NCBI RefSeq assembly: GCF_022761125.1
Contig: NZ_JAKWJR010000003.1
Span: 62,001-126,000 of the forward strand
Length of the DNA: 64,000 nucleotides
From: Nocardioides sp. SR21
Lineage (GTDB): Bacteria > Actinomycetota > Actinomycetes > Propionibacteriales > Nocardioidaceae
Reading direction: 5' to 3'
The notes beneath the pieces were generated by a model that saw nothing but the letters and a program-made list of their open reading frames with translations, did no database searches and was not told the DNA's origin. A program made the position numbers and the translations under genes. Shown piece after piece: positions 43,503-52,128 of the stretch. Each line of letters opens with the position of its first letter. Position 1 is the first letter of the stretch.

Positions 43503-44669
43503 ATGTCCCAGGCCGTTCTGGACGGAGTCCGTGACCTGCTTCCCGCAATCCGGGAGCGGGCTGACGAGGCCGAGCGACTGCGCGTGGTCCCGGAGGCGTC
43601 GATCAAGGAGCTGGAGGAGGTCGGATTCTTCCGGCTGCTCCAGCCTCGGCGGTTCGACGGCCACGAGTCCGACCCCGTCGACTTCTACACGGCGGTCCGC
43701 GACATCGCCGGCGCGTGCGGCTCGACCGGCTGGGTCTCCAGCGTCGTCGGCGTGCACCCGTGGCAGGTCGCGCTGTTCCCCGACGAGGCACAGCAGGCGG
43801 TGTGGGGCGCCGACACCAGCACCCGGCTGAGCTCGTCGTACGCCCCGACCGGCAAGGCCACCGTCACCGACGGCGGCTACATCCTGTCCGGCAAGTGGAG
43901 CTTCTCGTCCGGCTGCGACCACTGCTCGTGGGTCCTGCTCGGCGGCCTGGTCTTCAACGCCGACGGCAACGTCGTCGACTTCAAGACGTTCATGGTGCCG
44001 CGCGAGAACTACACGATCAACGACGTCTGGCACATGGTCGGCCTGTCCGGCACCGGCTCCAACGACATCGTGGTCGACGACGTGTTCGTGCCCGAGGCGT
44101 TCACGCTCAGCATGGGCGACACCGGGCGCTGCTTCGGCCCCGGCCAGGAGCAGAACACCTCCGACCTCTACAAGCTGCCATTCCACTCGATCTTCACCGG
44201 CACGATCACCACGCCGATCATCGGCATGGCCCAGGGCGCGTACGCCGAGCACGTCGACATGCAGCAGAAGCGCGTGCGCGCGGCGTACCTCGGCGAGAAG
44301 GCGTCGCTCGACCCCTTCGCCGCCGTCCGCATCGCCAAGGCATCGTCGGAGATCGACGCCGCCTGGGCGCTGCTGGTCGCCAACATCCGCGAGGAGCAGG
44401 CGCACGTCGCCAAGGGCGAGCAGATCCCGCTCGGCCTGCGTCTGCGGGTCCGCCGCGACCAGGTGCTCGGCACCCAGCGCGCGATCGACGCGATCGACTC
44501 GCTGTTCGAGGCGTCGGGCGGTCGCGCGCTCACCCAGGGCACGTACCTGCAGCGGGCGTGGCGCGACGCGCACGCCGGCCGGGTGCACGCCGCCAACGAC
44601 CCGGAGCGGGCGCTGCAGATGTACGGCGCTCACGAGTTCGGGCACAAGGTCGACCCGGGGATGTACTGA
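43503..44669 (+). CDS. hsaA: HsaA, 3-HSA hydroxylase (oxygenase component)
   Basis: A 388-residue flavin-dependent monooxygenase of the acyl-CoA dehydrogenase-like class D group. Using reduced FMN from HsaB it hydroxylates the phenolic 9,10-seco steroid 3-HSA to the catechol 3,4-DHSA. SGKWSFSSGCDHCSWVLLGG and VGLSGTGSNDIVVDDVFVP are family blocks, and the end HEFGHKVDPGMY is typical. ATG at 43503 gives AGGAG a six-base spacing; the ATG at 43497 touches it. It leads hsaA-hsaD-hsaC-hsaB, the M. tuberculosis order. Confidence 0.94.
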   Translation: MSQAVLDGVRDLLPAIRERADEAERLRVVPEASIKELEEVGFFRLLQPRRFDGHESDPVDFYTAVRDIAGACGSTGWVSSVVGVHPWQVALFPDEAQQAVWGADTSTRLSSSYAPTGKATVTDGGYILSGKWSFSSGCDHCSWVLLGGLVFNADGNVVDFKTFMVPRENYTINDVWHMVGLSGTGSNDIVVDDVFVPEAFTLSMGDTGRCFGPGQEQNTSDLYKLPFHSIFTGTITTPIIGMAQGAYAEHVDMQQKRVRAAYLGEKASLDPFAAVRIAKASSEIDAAWALLVANIREEQAHVAKGEQIPLGLRLRVRRDQVLGTQRAIDAIDSLFEASGGRALTQGTYLQRAWRDAHAGRVHAANDPERALQMYGAHEFGHKVDPGMY

Positions 44670-45566
44670 GTGACGATCACCAAGGAATCGGTCCAGCGCT
44701 CGGCGAAGGCCGGCGAGATCACCCTCAACTACTACGAGGCCGGTGTCTCGACAAGCTCGACAACCGGTGAGGCCCTCGGGGGCGGCCTGCCGCTCGTCAT
44801 GCTGCACGGCGGTGGGCCGGGAGCGTCGGCGTGGTCGAACTTCGGCAGTGCGCTGCCGAAGTTCGCCGCGTCGTTCCGGACCCTGCTGGTCGACCAGCCG
44901 GGCTTCGGCGGCTCGGACAAGCCGCCGGTGGTCGGCAACTACTACCGGCACTCGGCCGACCACGTGGTGAAGCTGCTCGACGAGCTCGGCATCGACCGCG
45001 TGCACCTGCTGGGCAACAGCCTCGGCGGCGGGACGGCGATGCGGTTCGCGCTGTCGTACCCCGACCGTGTCGGCCGGCTGGTGCTGATGGGTCCGGGTGG
45101 TCTGTCGCTGAACCTGTTCCACGCCGACCCCACCGAGGGCGTCAAGCGGCTGATGGACTTCGGCGCCAACCCGTCGCGCGAGGCGCTGCGGGCCTTCATC
45201 TCCACGATGGTCGTCAACCAGGACCTCGTCACCGACGAGCTGGTCGAGGAACGCTTCGCGGACGCCACGGCGCCCGGCGCCCAGGACGCGATGCGCTCGA
45301 TGGGCATGTCGTTCTGGAACCCGGAGACCGCCGAGGACGGCATGCTCTGGCGCGAGGCGCACCAGCTGCGCAAGCACACGCTGCTGACGTGGGGCCGTGA
45401 GGACCGCGTGAACCCGCTCGACGGCGCGATGGTCGCCCTCAAGCTGATTCCCAAGGCGCAGCTGCATGTCTTCCCGAACTGTGGGCACTGGGCCCAGATC
45501 GAGGCGGCCGACGAGTTCGCCGAGATCACCACGGCCTTCCTCGCTCGGCACAAGGAGCGCGCATGA
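44670..45566 (+). CDS. hsaD: HsaD, meta-cleavage product hydrolase
   Basis: A 298-residue carbon-carbon hydrolase that splits 4,9-DSHA into HIP (DOHNAA) and 2-hydroxyhexa-2,4-dienoate. MLHGGGPGASAWSNF is the oxyanion loop, LLGNSLGGGTAMRF the serine elbow, GREDRVNPLDGA the acid and NCGHWAQIE the histidine. It begins directly after the hsaA stop. Before the first conserved strand (residues 27-40) it carries STSSTTGEALGGGL, longer than in other HsaD proteins as I recall them and encoded by a palindromic repeat (44740-44767). Confidence 0.93.
   Translation: MTITKESVQRSAKAGEITLNYYEAGVSTSSTTGEALGGGLPLVMLHGGGPGASAWSNFGSALPKFAASFRTLLVDQPGFGGSDKPPVVGNYYRHSADHVVKLLDELGIDRVHLLGNSLGGGTAMRFALSYPDRVGRLVLMGPGGLSLNLFHADPTEGVKRLMDFGANPSREALRAFISTMVVNQDLVTDELVEERFADATAPGAQDAMRSMGMSFWNPETAEDGMLWREAHQLRKHTLLTWGREDRVNPLDGAMVALKLIPKAQLHVFPNCGHWAQIEAADEFAEITTAFLARHKERA
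44740..44767. repeat. REP-like palindrome inside hsaD
   Basis: The element begins CCGGTGTCTCGACAAGC and ends TCGACAACCGG, an imperfect dyad of the GGTnGTCGAGC..GTCGAGACC family. It is in frame and encodes GVSTSSTT. Related stretches occur in the fadE31 and fadD3 genes. Confidence 0.6.
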
Positions 45567-46462
45567 CCATCGACGTGAAGAGCATGGGCTACGTCCGTGT
45601 GGCCAGCACCGACCTCTCGCAGTGGACGACGTTCGCGGGAAAGGTCCTCGGTCTCGCCGAGGGGCGCGGCCCGAACCCGGACCACCAGTACTGGCGGATC
45701 GACCAGGTCTCCGCCCGGCTCGTCGTGTTCCCCTCCGACGTCGACCAGCTCGAGTGCGTCGGTTGGGAGCTCGCCGACCACCGCGCGCTGCAGGAGGCGC
45801 GCGAGCACCTCGCGAAGGCCGGCGTGGACTTCCAGGAGGGCACCAAGGAGGAGCTCGCCGAGCGTCGGGTGCAGGAGCTGGTCCGCTTCAGTGACCCGTG
45901 GGACAACGTCTTCGAGCTGTTCCACGGCATCACCTACGAGTCGCGGCCCGTGGTGACGCCGTACGCCGCGAACTTCGTGACCGGGGACCAGGGGATGGGC
46001 CACATCGTGCTGCCGGTCCTCGACGACGTCGAGGCGCTGCGGTTCTACACCGATGTGCTCGGCTTCCGGTTGCGCGACTCGATGAGCATGCCGGGGGAGT
46101 TCGTCGGGAAGGAGCCCGGCTCGAAGGTCTGGCTGCGGTTCCTCGGCGTGAACCCGCGGCACCACTCGCTGGCGTTCCTGCCGATGCCGAACCCGTCCAA
46201 GTGCGTGCACATCATGCTCGAGGTCGACGAGCTCGACCACGTGGGCCGCGCGCTGGAGCGGGTGCGCAAGCACGGCGCGCCGCTGTCGGCGACGCTCGGC
46301 CGGCACATGAACGACGAGATGATCTCGTTCTACGTGAAGTCGCCCGGCGGCTTCGACGTCGAGTTCGGGACCGACGGCCTCACCGTCGACGACGGGCGCT
46401 GGGTCGCCCGGGAGTCGACGGCGGTGTCGTACTGGGGTCACGACTTCGGCGGCGGCCGGTGA
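45563..46462 (+). CDS. hsaC: HsaC, 3,4-DHSA extradiol dioxygenase
   Basis: A 299-residue type I extradiol dioxygenase with two VOC modules. It cleaves the catechol ring of 3,4-DHSA to 4,9-DSHA. Iron ligands fall in MGHIVLPV (about 146), PRHHSLAF (about 215) and FDVEFGTDG (about 267). The ATG overlaps the hsaD stop (ATGA). It is followed after 12 bases by hsaB. Confidence 0.94.
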   Translation: MTIDVKSMGYVRVASTDLSQWTTFAGKVLGLAEGRGPNPDHQYWRIDQVSARLVVFPSDVDQLECVGWELADHRALQEAREHLAKAGVDFQEGTKEELAERRVQELVRFSDPWDNVFELFHGITYESRPVVTPYAANFVTGDQGMGHIVLPVLDDVEALRFYTDVLGFRLRDSMSMPGEFVGKEPGSKVWLRFLGVNPRHHSLAFLPMPNPSKCVHIMLEVDELDHVGRALERVRKHGAPLSATLGRHMNDEMISFYVKSPGGFDVEFGTDGLTVDDGRWVARESTAVSYWGHDFGGGR

Positions 46463-46474
46463 AAGACTGATCCC

Positions 46475-47110
46475 ATGACCTCGGACATTCCGGAGGGGAT
46501 GAACCCGGACGCCCGGGAGACCTGGCCGAGCCCGGAGCTGATCAGCTCCTGGCTGGGCGACCAGGACATCGACTTCGAGCTGCGACCCGGCGAGGACATC
46601 GTCGTCCACGACGACCCGGAGCACGTCGCCGCCGCGCGCCGGTTCCGCGACGTGCTGGGGCAGTTCGCCTCGGGCGTCACCGTGGTGACGGGCATGAGCA
46701 ACGACGCGCCGGTCGGCCTGACCTGCCAGTCGTTCTCCAGCGTGTCGCTGGACCCGCCGCTGGTGCTGTTCATCCCGGCCAAGACCTCGCGGGCCTGGCC
46801 GCTGATCCAGCGCTCCGGCCGGTTCTGCGTCAACTTCCTCGGCGCCGACCAGGCCGAGCTGTCGAACACGATGGCCAGCCGCGGCACCGACAAGTTCGCA
46901 GACGTGAAGTGGACCCCGGCGCCGACGACCGGCTCACCGGTCCTCGACGGCGTGCTCGCGCACGTCGACTGCACGATCCACCAGGTGCACGAGGCCGGCG
47001 ACCACTACGTCGTCATCGGTCGGGTCGCCGAGCTGGCCGTCCACGACGACGCCGCGGCCGAGCCGCTGCTGTTCTACGCGGGCCAGTACCGCACGACCGA
47101 CCCGCGCTGA
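46475..47110 (+). CDS. hsaB: HsaB, flavin reductase of the HsaAB monooxygenase
   Basis: A 211-residue flavin reductase supplying reduced FMN to HsaA. FASGVTVVTGMSNDAPVGLT and SVSLDPPLVLF are the flavin-binding family blocks, and YAGQYRT ends the domain. About 60 residues precede the reductase domain, somewhat more than in M. tuberculosis HsaB as I recall it. The operon ends at the strong hairpin 18 bases on. Confidence 0.92.
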   Translation: MTSDIPEGMNPDARETWPSPELISSWLGDQDIDFELRPGEDIVVHDDPEHVAAARRFRDVLGQFASGVTVVTGMSNDAPVGLTCQSFSSVSLDPPLVLFIPAKTSRAWPLIQRSGRFCVNFLGADQAELSNTMASRGTDKFADVKWTPAPTTGSPVLDGVLAHVDCTIHQVHEAGDHYVVIGRVAELAVHDDAAAEPLLFYAGQYRTTDPR

Positions 47111-47127
47111 CCCCGCTCCGAAATGCG

Positions 47128-47161
47128 TTCGACCCACCCGATTCCGTTCGGGTGGGTCGAA
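47128..47161. terminator. Strong hairpin after the hsaADCB operon
   Basis: Perfect 14-base arms (47128-47141 and 47148-47161, TTCGACCCACCCGA and complement) around a six-base loop. It stands between hsaB and the convergent small ORF and probably ends transcription from both sides. Confidence 0.8.
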
Positions 47162-47173
47162 GAGGTTCAGAGG

Positions 47174-47287
47174 TCAGACGCGAATACGGGTCTGGTTCGC
47201 GGTCGACGTCGGCCATTCCTCGGCCGCGGTGGCGTCCTCAGTGAGGGTGTCGACGTCCTGGTCCTGAAAGGTCTCGTTGGCATCCAC
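47174..47287 (-). CDS. Tiny acidic peptide, probable leaderless ORF
   Basis: A 37-residue ORF starting VDANETFQDQDVDTLTEDA and ending with a Thr/Asn/Arg-rich tail (NQTRIRV). A reverse-strand TAGGCT (47295-47300) lies exactly seven bases before the GTG, the spacing of leaderless starts in this window, and no ribosome site is present. Codon third positions are mostly G or C. No family is recognised. Its acidic front and short polar tail could suit a peptide precursor or small binding protein, but no modifying enzyme is nearby. Confidence 0.5.
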   Translation of the reverse strand: MDANETFQDQDVDTLTEDATAAEEWPTSTANQTRIRV

Positions 47288-47346
47288 GTAGGTGAGCCTA
47301 GGCGTCAGGTGGGCCCGACTCGCGGCGCGGCGGCGTGAGGTTCGTC

Positions 47347-47490
47347 TCAGCTGGCGGGGAGCCGGTCCTGGTCGTCCTTGGCGAAGCCGGTCCACGTCGT
47401 ACGGCGGGGGTTCGCGACCGAGCGCGGGAACCCGTCCAGATCATCGGTGTCGTCGAGAAGTGCATCTGCGGCGATGGCGAAGGTGGTCAT
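47347..47490 (-). CDS. Tiny acidic peptide paired with the next ORF
   Basis: A 47-residue ORF (MTTFAIAADALLDDTDDLDG at the start, then a more basic, proline- and tryptophan-containing tail). TATGTT (47497-47502) lies six bases before the ATG, and a GGAG two bases from the ATG is too close to act as a ribosome site, so translation is probably leaderless. It lies 59 bases upstream of the 37-residue ORF on the same strand. No homologue is recognised. Confidence 0.5.
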   Translation of the reverse strand: MTTFAIAADALLDDTDDLDGFPRSVANPRRTTWTGFAKDDQDRLPAS

Positions 47491-47630
47491 GCTCCGAACA
47501 TAGGAGTGACGTGTGTGACGGGCGAGGTTTCGGGCGAAATCCGCGTGGAAACCGCTGATCGGTCCAGAGCGATCGGTAACGGCTCGTCCACGAAACGTCC
47601 ACAAGCCTTCCCACACAAGGGATTCGAGCG

Positions 47631-48761
47631 CTACGGCGCCCACTCGCGGCCGAACCAGCGCCGCACCCTGTCCGCCCCGAACGCCACCTTGTCGGCCGCC
47701 AGGTCCCGGCTCGGGCCCTCAAGGGCCCCGGTGGGCGCCTGGCCGCTCAGGAACGTGACGTCGACCTTGCCGACCTCGCCGCCGCCGAACTCGAGGTAGC
47801 AGGTCCCGTGGCCGTCGTACGACGCCGCCGTACCGCCGCGAGCTCGGGCGATCAGCTGCTCGGCCACCACCGCCGCCTGGCCCTCGGCGAACACCCCGGC
47901 CTTGGGGGTCCCGACGCTGGTGACGTCGCCGACGGCGTACACGTCCTCGTAGCGGGTGCGGAGGGTCGCCGGGTCCACCGGGATCCATCCGTCCTCGGTG
48001 AGGCCGGCGTCGACCACGACCGCGGGCGCCCGGTGCACGGGGACGCCGAGGAAGAGGTCGAACGGCAGCTCGGACCCGTCCGCGAGCACCGCCTTGCCGG
48101 CCTCGAGCGAGCGCACCATCGCGCCGGGATGCCAGGAGATGCCGCGCTCGGCGAAGGCGGCCAGGAGCGCCGACGACGCGCTGGGGGATGGCGGGATCGG
48201 GACGCCGAGGGGCATCACCAGCGACACCGTCGAGGTGTCCAGGAGGCCGCGCGAGGCGAGCAGGTCGTGCACCAGCAGCGCGGTCTCGCTCGGCGCCGGC
48301 GGGCACTTGAACGGCGTGGAGGTCACGGCGACCACGACATTCCCGCCCGGGAACTCCGCCAGGACGTCGCACAGCGCGAACGCGCCGTCGACGGTGTAGA
48401 ACTCGTGGCCGTGCTCGACCAGGCCGGGCGTGGCGCCCGGGTGCAGGTCGGCGCCGAGCGCCACGACCAGCACGTCGCCCTCGAGCGGTCCGGCGTCGGT
48501 CTCCACCCGGCGGGCGACCGGGTCGATCGCGCGCACCGTCGTCTGCACGAACGTCACGCCCGGCGGCGCGAGGTCGGCGTACCGGTGCAGGACGTGGTCG
48601 GCGCTCGCGCGGCCGAACATCACGTCGAGCTTGGAGAAGCCGAAGACGAAGCCCTCTGACTTGTCGATCAGCACGACCTCGGCCTCGGACCCGAGGGCCT
48701 CGTCGAGGGTCGTGGCCAGCTCGAGCCCGCCGAAGCCGGCACCCAGGATCAGCACGCGCAT
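47631..48761 (-). CDS. FAD-dependent pyridine nucleotide-disulfide oxidoreductase (SQR-like)
   Basis: A 376-residue FAD protein resembling sulfide:quinone reductases and type II NADH dehydrogenases. LILGAGFGGLELATTL is the FAD Rossmann motif, LVVALGADLHPGA follows the first domain, and EDVYAVGDVTSVGTPKAG is the second flavin contact. One cysteine appears at STPFKCPPAP, as in the SQR family. The electron acceptor is unknown. It lies after a cupin gene in line with the HIP-degradation genes, so a role in that regulon is possible. Confidence 0.82.
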   Translation of the reverse strand: MRVLILGAGFGGLELATTLDEALGSEAEVVLIDKSEGFVFGFSKLDVMFGRASADHVLHRYADLAPPGVTFVQTTVRAIDPVARRVETDAGPLEGDVLVVALGADLHPGATPGLVEHGHEFYTVDGAFALCDVLAEFPGGNVVVAVTSTPFKCPPAPSETALLVHDLLASRGLLDTSTVSLVMPLGVPIPPSPSASSALLAAFAERGISWHPGAMVRSLEAGKAVLADGSELPFDLFLGVPVHRAPAVVVDAGLTEDGWIPVDPATLRTRYEDVYAVGDVTSVGTPKAGVFAEGQAAVVAEQLIARARGGTAASYDGHGTCYLEFGGGEVGKVDVTFLSGQAPTGALEGPSRDLAADKVAFGADRVRRWFGREWAP

Positions 48762-48778
48762 GGGCGCCAACGTAGTGG

Positions 48779-49174
48779 CTAGGGGCCGTGCGGGGGAGGT
48801 GGTTCGTCGACGTTCACGGTCGGGACACCCCCGCCGACGCGCGCGATCACCGCGAGCGACGGCTCCCGGCCGGGGTTGCTCTCCCGGTGGACGGTGTACG
48901 ACGGCACGTGCACGTAGTCGCCGGCGACCGCGTCGAGGTAGCCCTCGTGGCCCTCGAACTCGAGCCGGAGCACGCCGCGGACGACGTACAGGCTGGACTC
49001 GTTCCTGTCGTGGTGGTGCCAGCCCGAGGTGAGGCCGGGCGCGGTCTCGACCTGGCCGGACCACAGCAGCGGCAGCTCGAAGGCCAGCCGGCGCTGCATG
49101 CCCGAGGTCGGGTCCGCGGTGGTCAGGTCGGCCGGCGTGAGCACGCGCAGCGGTCGGGGGAGCTCGAGACCCAT
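48779..49174 (-). CDS. Cupin-domain protein
   Basis: A 131-residue single cupin. GWHHHDRNESSLYVVRG is cupin motif 1 with histidine metal ligands, and DYVHVPSYTVHRESN motif 2. Such proteins bind metal and act as small dioxygenases, isomerases or sensors. It begins four bases after the fadE33 stop with GAGG upstream, so it probably belongs to the fadD3-fadE31-fadE32-fadE33 transcript. Confidence 0.82.
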   Translation of the reverse strand: MGLELPRPLRVLTPADLTTADPTSGMQRRLAFELPLLWSGQVETAPGLTSGWHHHDRNESSLYVVRGVLRLEFEGHEGYLDAVAGDYVHVPSYTVHRESNPGREPSLAVIARVGGGVPTVNVDEPPPPHGP

Positions 49175-49178
49175 GGCC

Positions 49179-50132
49179 TCAGAGTGCCACGCGCGCCCGG
49201 TGCTCGCGGGGGCTGTCGAACAGCTGGGACAGCGCGTGCGCGCGCTTGAACACGAGCTGTGCGTCGTGCTCCCAGGTGATCGCGATGCCGCCGTGCAGCT
49301 GCACGGCCTCGCCGGCGATGTGCGAGAGCGCGTCGCAGCAGTAGGACTTCGCGACGTGGGCGAGCCGCTCGGCGTCGTCGGCGTGCGTGGCGACGGCGTA
49401 CGACGCCGCCCACGACGCGGTGCGCGACATCTCGAGGAGCACCAGCATGTCGGCCATCCGGTGCTTGAGCGCCTGGAACGAGCCGATCGGCCGCCCGAAC
49501 TGCACCCGCTCCTGCGAGTACGACACGGTCATGTCCAGCGCGCGCTCGGCGCAGCCGACCGCGAGAGCGGCGACGCCGACGGCGCCGACCAGCCTGGCCC
49601 GGTCGCGGGCCTTCGTGGCATCGCCGATCGGGTTCGTCGAACCGCCGGTCACCGTGGCGAGCCGGACCGTCTGGTCCATGGTCGGGACCCAGGCCCGGTC
49701 CGCGTCCTGGAGCTCGACGAGTCCGTCGTCCGTCGCGGCCACGAGCACGGTCGCGACGTCGCCGTCGAGCACGGGGCCGCTGCCGTCGACGAACGCCGCG
49801 ACCTCGCCCTCGGCGATCCGGGGGAGCAGGCGCTGCTTGGCGTCCTCGTCCGCGCCGGCGAGCAGCGCCTCCGAGGTCACCAGCGATGACAGCAGCGGCG
49901 ACGGCGCGAGCGAGCGGCCGACCTCCTCGAGCGCGACCAGCGACTCGAACAGCGAGAACCCGGCGCCGCCGTACTCCTCGGGGATCCCGAGCGCCGGCAC
50001 GCCGATCTGCTCGCAGAGCGTCTGCCAGAGCGTCTGGTCGTACTGCTCCACGCGCGCGTCGGCGCGCTTGCCCAGCAGCGAGCGGACCGTCGAGGCCAGC
50101 TCGCGCTGCTCCTCGGTGAGCGCGAAGTCCAT
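49179..50132 (-). CDS. fadE33: FadE33-like acyl-CoA dehydrogenase
   Basis: A 317-residue acyl-CoA dehydrogenase-fold protein, short like M. tuberculosis FadE33. LTEEQRELASTVRSLLGKR starts the helical domain, SYSQERVQFGRPIGSFQAL and HIAGEAVQLHGGIAITWEHD are the C-terminal blocks. It lies last in fadD3-fadE31-fadE32-fadE33, the KstR2-controlled group for the HIP carbon skeleton; partner subunit assignment is inference. ATG shares one base with the fadE32 stop (TGATG). Confidence 0.85.
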   Translation of the reverse strand: MDFALTEEQRELASTVRSLLGKRADARVEQYDQTLWQTLCEQIGVPALGIPEEYGGAGFSLFESLVALEEVGRSLAPSPLLSSLVTSEALLAGADEDAKQRLLPRIAEGEVAAFVDGSGPVLDGDVATVLVAATDDGLVELQDADRAWVPTMDQTVRLATVTGGSTNPIGDATKARDRARLVGAVGVAALAVGCAERALDMTVSYSQERVQFGRPIGSFQALKHRMADMLVLLEMSRTASWAASYAVATHADDAERLAHVAKSYCCDALSHIAGEAVQLHGGIAITWEHDAQLVFKRAHALSQLFDSPREHRARVAL

Positions 50133-50977
50133 CAGACCAGACCTTCCAGCACCTGCTGGCGGTGGTAGGCCGGCGTGCCCCACGCGGTCACCAGGGCGCG
50201 GACCTTGGTGAGCCAGATGCTCAGGTCGAACTCCTGGGTGTAGCCGATCGCGCCGTGCACCTGCAGGCCCGTGCGGGAGGAGCGGTACGCCGCGTCCGCG
50301 CACGCGATCTTGGCGGCCGACACCGGGACCTCGCCGAGGGCGGCGCCGAGCACCAGCGGACGGGCGAAGTCGAGCGCGATGCGCACGTCGGCGAGCTGGT
50401 GCTTGATCGCCTGGTACGACCCGATCTCGCGGCCGAACTGCCGGCGCTGCTTCACGTACGTGACCGAGTCGGTGAGGATCCGCTCGCCGGCCCCGAGCAG
50501 CTGGGCCGACGTCGCGAGGACGGCCCGGTCGAAGGCGGCCTCGTCGGTCGCGCCCTCGCCGGTGACGCGGAACAGGCGCCGGGCGCGGTCGACCGACCCG
50601 ACCGGATCCCCGACCTCGGCGGCCCGTGCGCTGCCGGCGTACACCTCGTCGGCGACGTCGGCGTCGAGCGCGTACGGCACGTGGGGCGGGAGGGCGACCG
50701 TGGCGATGCCGTCCGCGCGGCCGAGGTAGGCGACCGACTCGACCCACGGGCCCGGGACCGCGTGGTAGCCGAGCCGCTCGAACGCGAGCACCAGGAACAC
50801 CGGCTCGTCGGCCAGCGAGGTCACGCCCATCTCGGCGAGCCGGCCCCACAGCTTCAGGCCCGGCTCGTGGTCACCGTCGGCCCAGGCCCGGGCGACGGCG
50901 ACGGTGTCGGCGTTGGCCAGCAGGGAGTCCAGGGCGCCCGCGAAGTCCAGCTGGTCGCCGTCGAGGACGAACTTCAC
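50132..50977 (-). CDS. fadE32: FadE32-like acyl-CoA dehydrogenase subunit
   Basis: A 281-residue acyl-CoA dehydrogenase-like protein with a shortened N-terminal and middle region; RRQFGREIGSYQAIKHQLAD and LQVHGAIGYTQEFDLS are the conserved C-terminal parts. Like FadE32 it probably forms a mixed tetramer with FadE31 in late C/D-ring breakdown. GTG at 50977 overlaps the fadE31 stop (GTGA), giving tight coupling. Confidence 0.83.
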   Translation of the reverse strand: MKFVLDGDQLDFAGALDSLLANADTVAVARAWADGDHEPGLKLWGRLAEMGVTSLADEPVFLVLAFERLGYHAVPGPWVESVAYLGRADGIATVALPPHVPYALDADVADEVYAGSARAAEVGDPVGSVDRARRLFRVTGEGATDEAAFDRAVLATSAQLLGAGERILTDSVTYVKQRRQFGREIGSYQAIKHQLADVRIALDFARPLVLGAALGEVPVSAAKIACADAAYRSSRTGLQVHGAIGYTQEFDLSIWLTKVRALVTAWGTPAYHRQQVLEGLV

Positions 50978-52128
50978 TTGCGGACCTCCCGAGGCAGGCC
51001 GAGGATCCGCTCGGCGACGATGTTGCGCTGGATCTCGTTGGTGCCGGCGTAGATCGGGCCCGACAGCGCGAACGTGTAGCCGTCGAGCCAGCGCGACTCG
51101 ACCTCGGCCTCCGGGCCGAGCAGGTCGAGCGCGGTCTCGTGCAGCGCGATGTCGAGCTCGGACCAGAACACCTTGTTCACCGAGCCTGCAGCACCGATGT
51201 CGCCACCGCCGGCGAGCTTGGTGACGGTGCCCCATGTGTAGAGCCGGTAGGCCTGCGCCTTGATCCAGGCGTCCACGACCCCGTCGGCGTCGGCGCCGGT
51301 GGTCGAGCCCGTCGAGACCCGTTCGCGGTACAGGTCGACCAGCCGGTCGGCGGCCGCGCAGAACCGGCCCGGGGAGCGCAGCGACAGGCCGCGCTCGTTG
51401 CCGGCGGTCGACATCGCGACCCGCCAGCCGTCGCCGGGATCGCCGAGCACGTCGGCGTCCGGGACGAACACGTCGTCGAAGAACACCTCCGCGAAGCCCG
51501 CCTCGCCGTCGAGCTGGGCGATCGGCCGCACGGTCACGCCCTCGGCGTCGAGCGGGAACAGGAAGTAGGTGAGCCCGTTGTGCCGCTCGGCCTCCGGGTC
51601 TGACCGGAAGAGTCCGAATCCCCAGTGCGCGTACGTCGCGCGCGAGGACCAGGTCTTCTGGCCGTTCAGGACCCAGCCGCCGCGCTCGTCGTCGCGGGCG
51701 GCGGTGGACCGCAGCGAGGCGAGGTCGGAGCCGGCCTCCGGCTCGGACCAGCACTGTGCCCAGATCTTCTCGCCGGTGGCCATCGACGGCAGGAACCGGT
51801 CCTGCTGCTCCTTGGTGCCGTGGTCGAAGAGGATCGGCGACAGCAGGAAGATGCCGTTCTGGCTGACCCGCCCGGGCGCCCCGGCGCGGTAGTACTCCTC
51901 CTCGAAGATCACCCACTCGACGAGCGAGGCGCCGCGCCCGTGGTACTCCTCGGGCCACGAGACGACCGCCCACCTGGCGTCGGCGAGCCGCTGCTCCCAC
52001 TCCTGGTGGGCGACGAAGCCGTCGGCGGTGTCCATCGAGGGCAGCGGCTCGCTCGGCACGTTGGCCGCCAGCCACGCGCGTGCCTCGTCGCGGAACGCGC
52101 TCTCGCTCTCAGTCAGGTCGAGATCCAC
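50974..52128 (-). CDS. fadE31: FadE31-like acyl-CoA dehydrogenase
   Basis: A 384-residue full-length acyl-CoA dehydrogenase. WSEPEAGSDLASLRS is the flavin/substrate motif, NGQKTWSSRATYAHW follows, and YAGTNEIQRNIVAERILGLP ends the domain. It is the probable catalytic partner of FadE32. The loop RVSTGSTTGADADG (near residue 270) is encoded by a REP-like palindrome (51296-51323). GTG at 52128 follows the fadD3 TAA directly, with GAGGGG inside the end of fadD3. Confidence 0.87.
   Translation of the reverse strand: MDLDLTESESAFRDEARAWLAANVPSEPLPSMDTADGFVAHQEWEQRLADARWAVVSWPEEYHGRGASLVEWVIFEEEYYRAGAPGRVSQNGIFLLSPILFDHGTKEQQDRFLPSMATGEKIWAQCWSEPEAGSDLASLRSTAARDDERGGWVLNGQKTWSSRATYAHWGFGLFRSDPEAERHNGLTYFLFPLDAEGVTVRPIAQLDGEAGFAEVFFDDVFVPDADVLGDPGDGWRVAMSTAGNERGLSLRSPGRFCAAADRLVDLYRERVSTGSTTGADADGVVDAWIKAQAYRLYTWGTVTKLAGGGDIGAAGSVNKVFWSELDIALHETALDLLGPEAEVESRWLDGYTFALSGPIYAGTNEIQRNIVAERILGLPREVRK
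51296..51323. repeat. REP-like element inside fadE31
   Basis: CCGGTGGTCGAGCCCGTCG followed by AGACCCG fits the GGTnGTCGAGC..GTCGAGACC family. On the coding strand it gives RVSTGSTTG, the same peptide pattern as in HsaD. Confidence 0.55.

Noticed and set aside
47174..47490. Naming the two tiny ORFs as lasso or lanthipeptide precursors
   Set aside because: No cyclase, protease, dehydratase or transporter of such systems is in the window and the tails lack a diagnostic core pattern.
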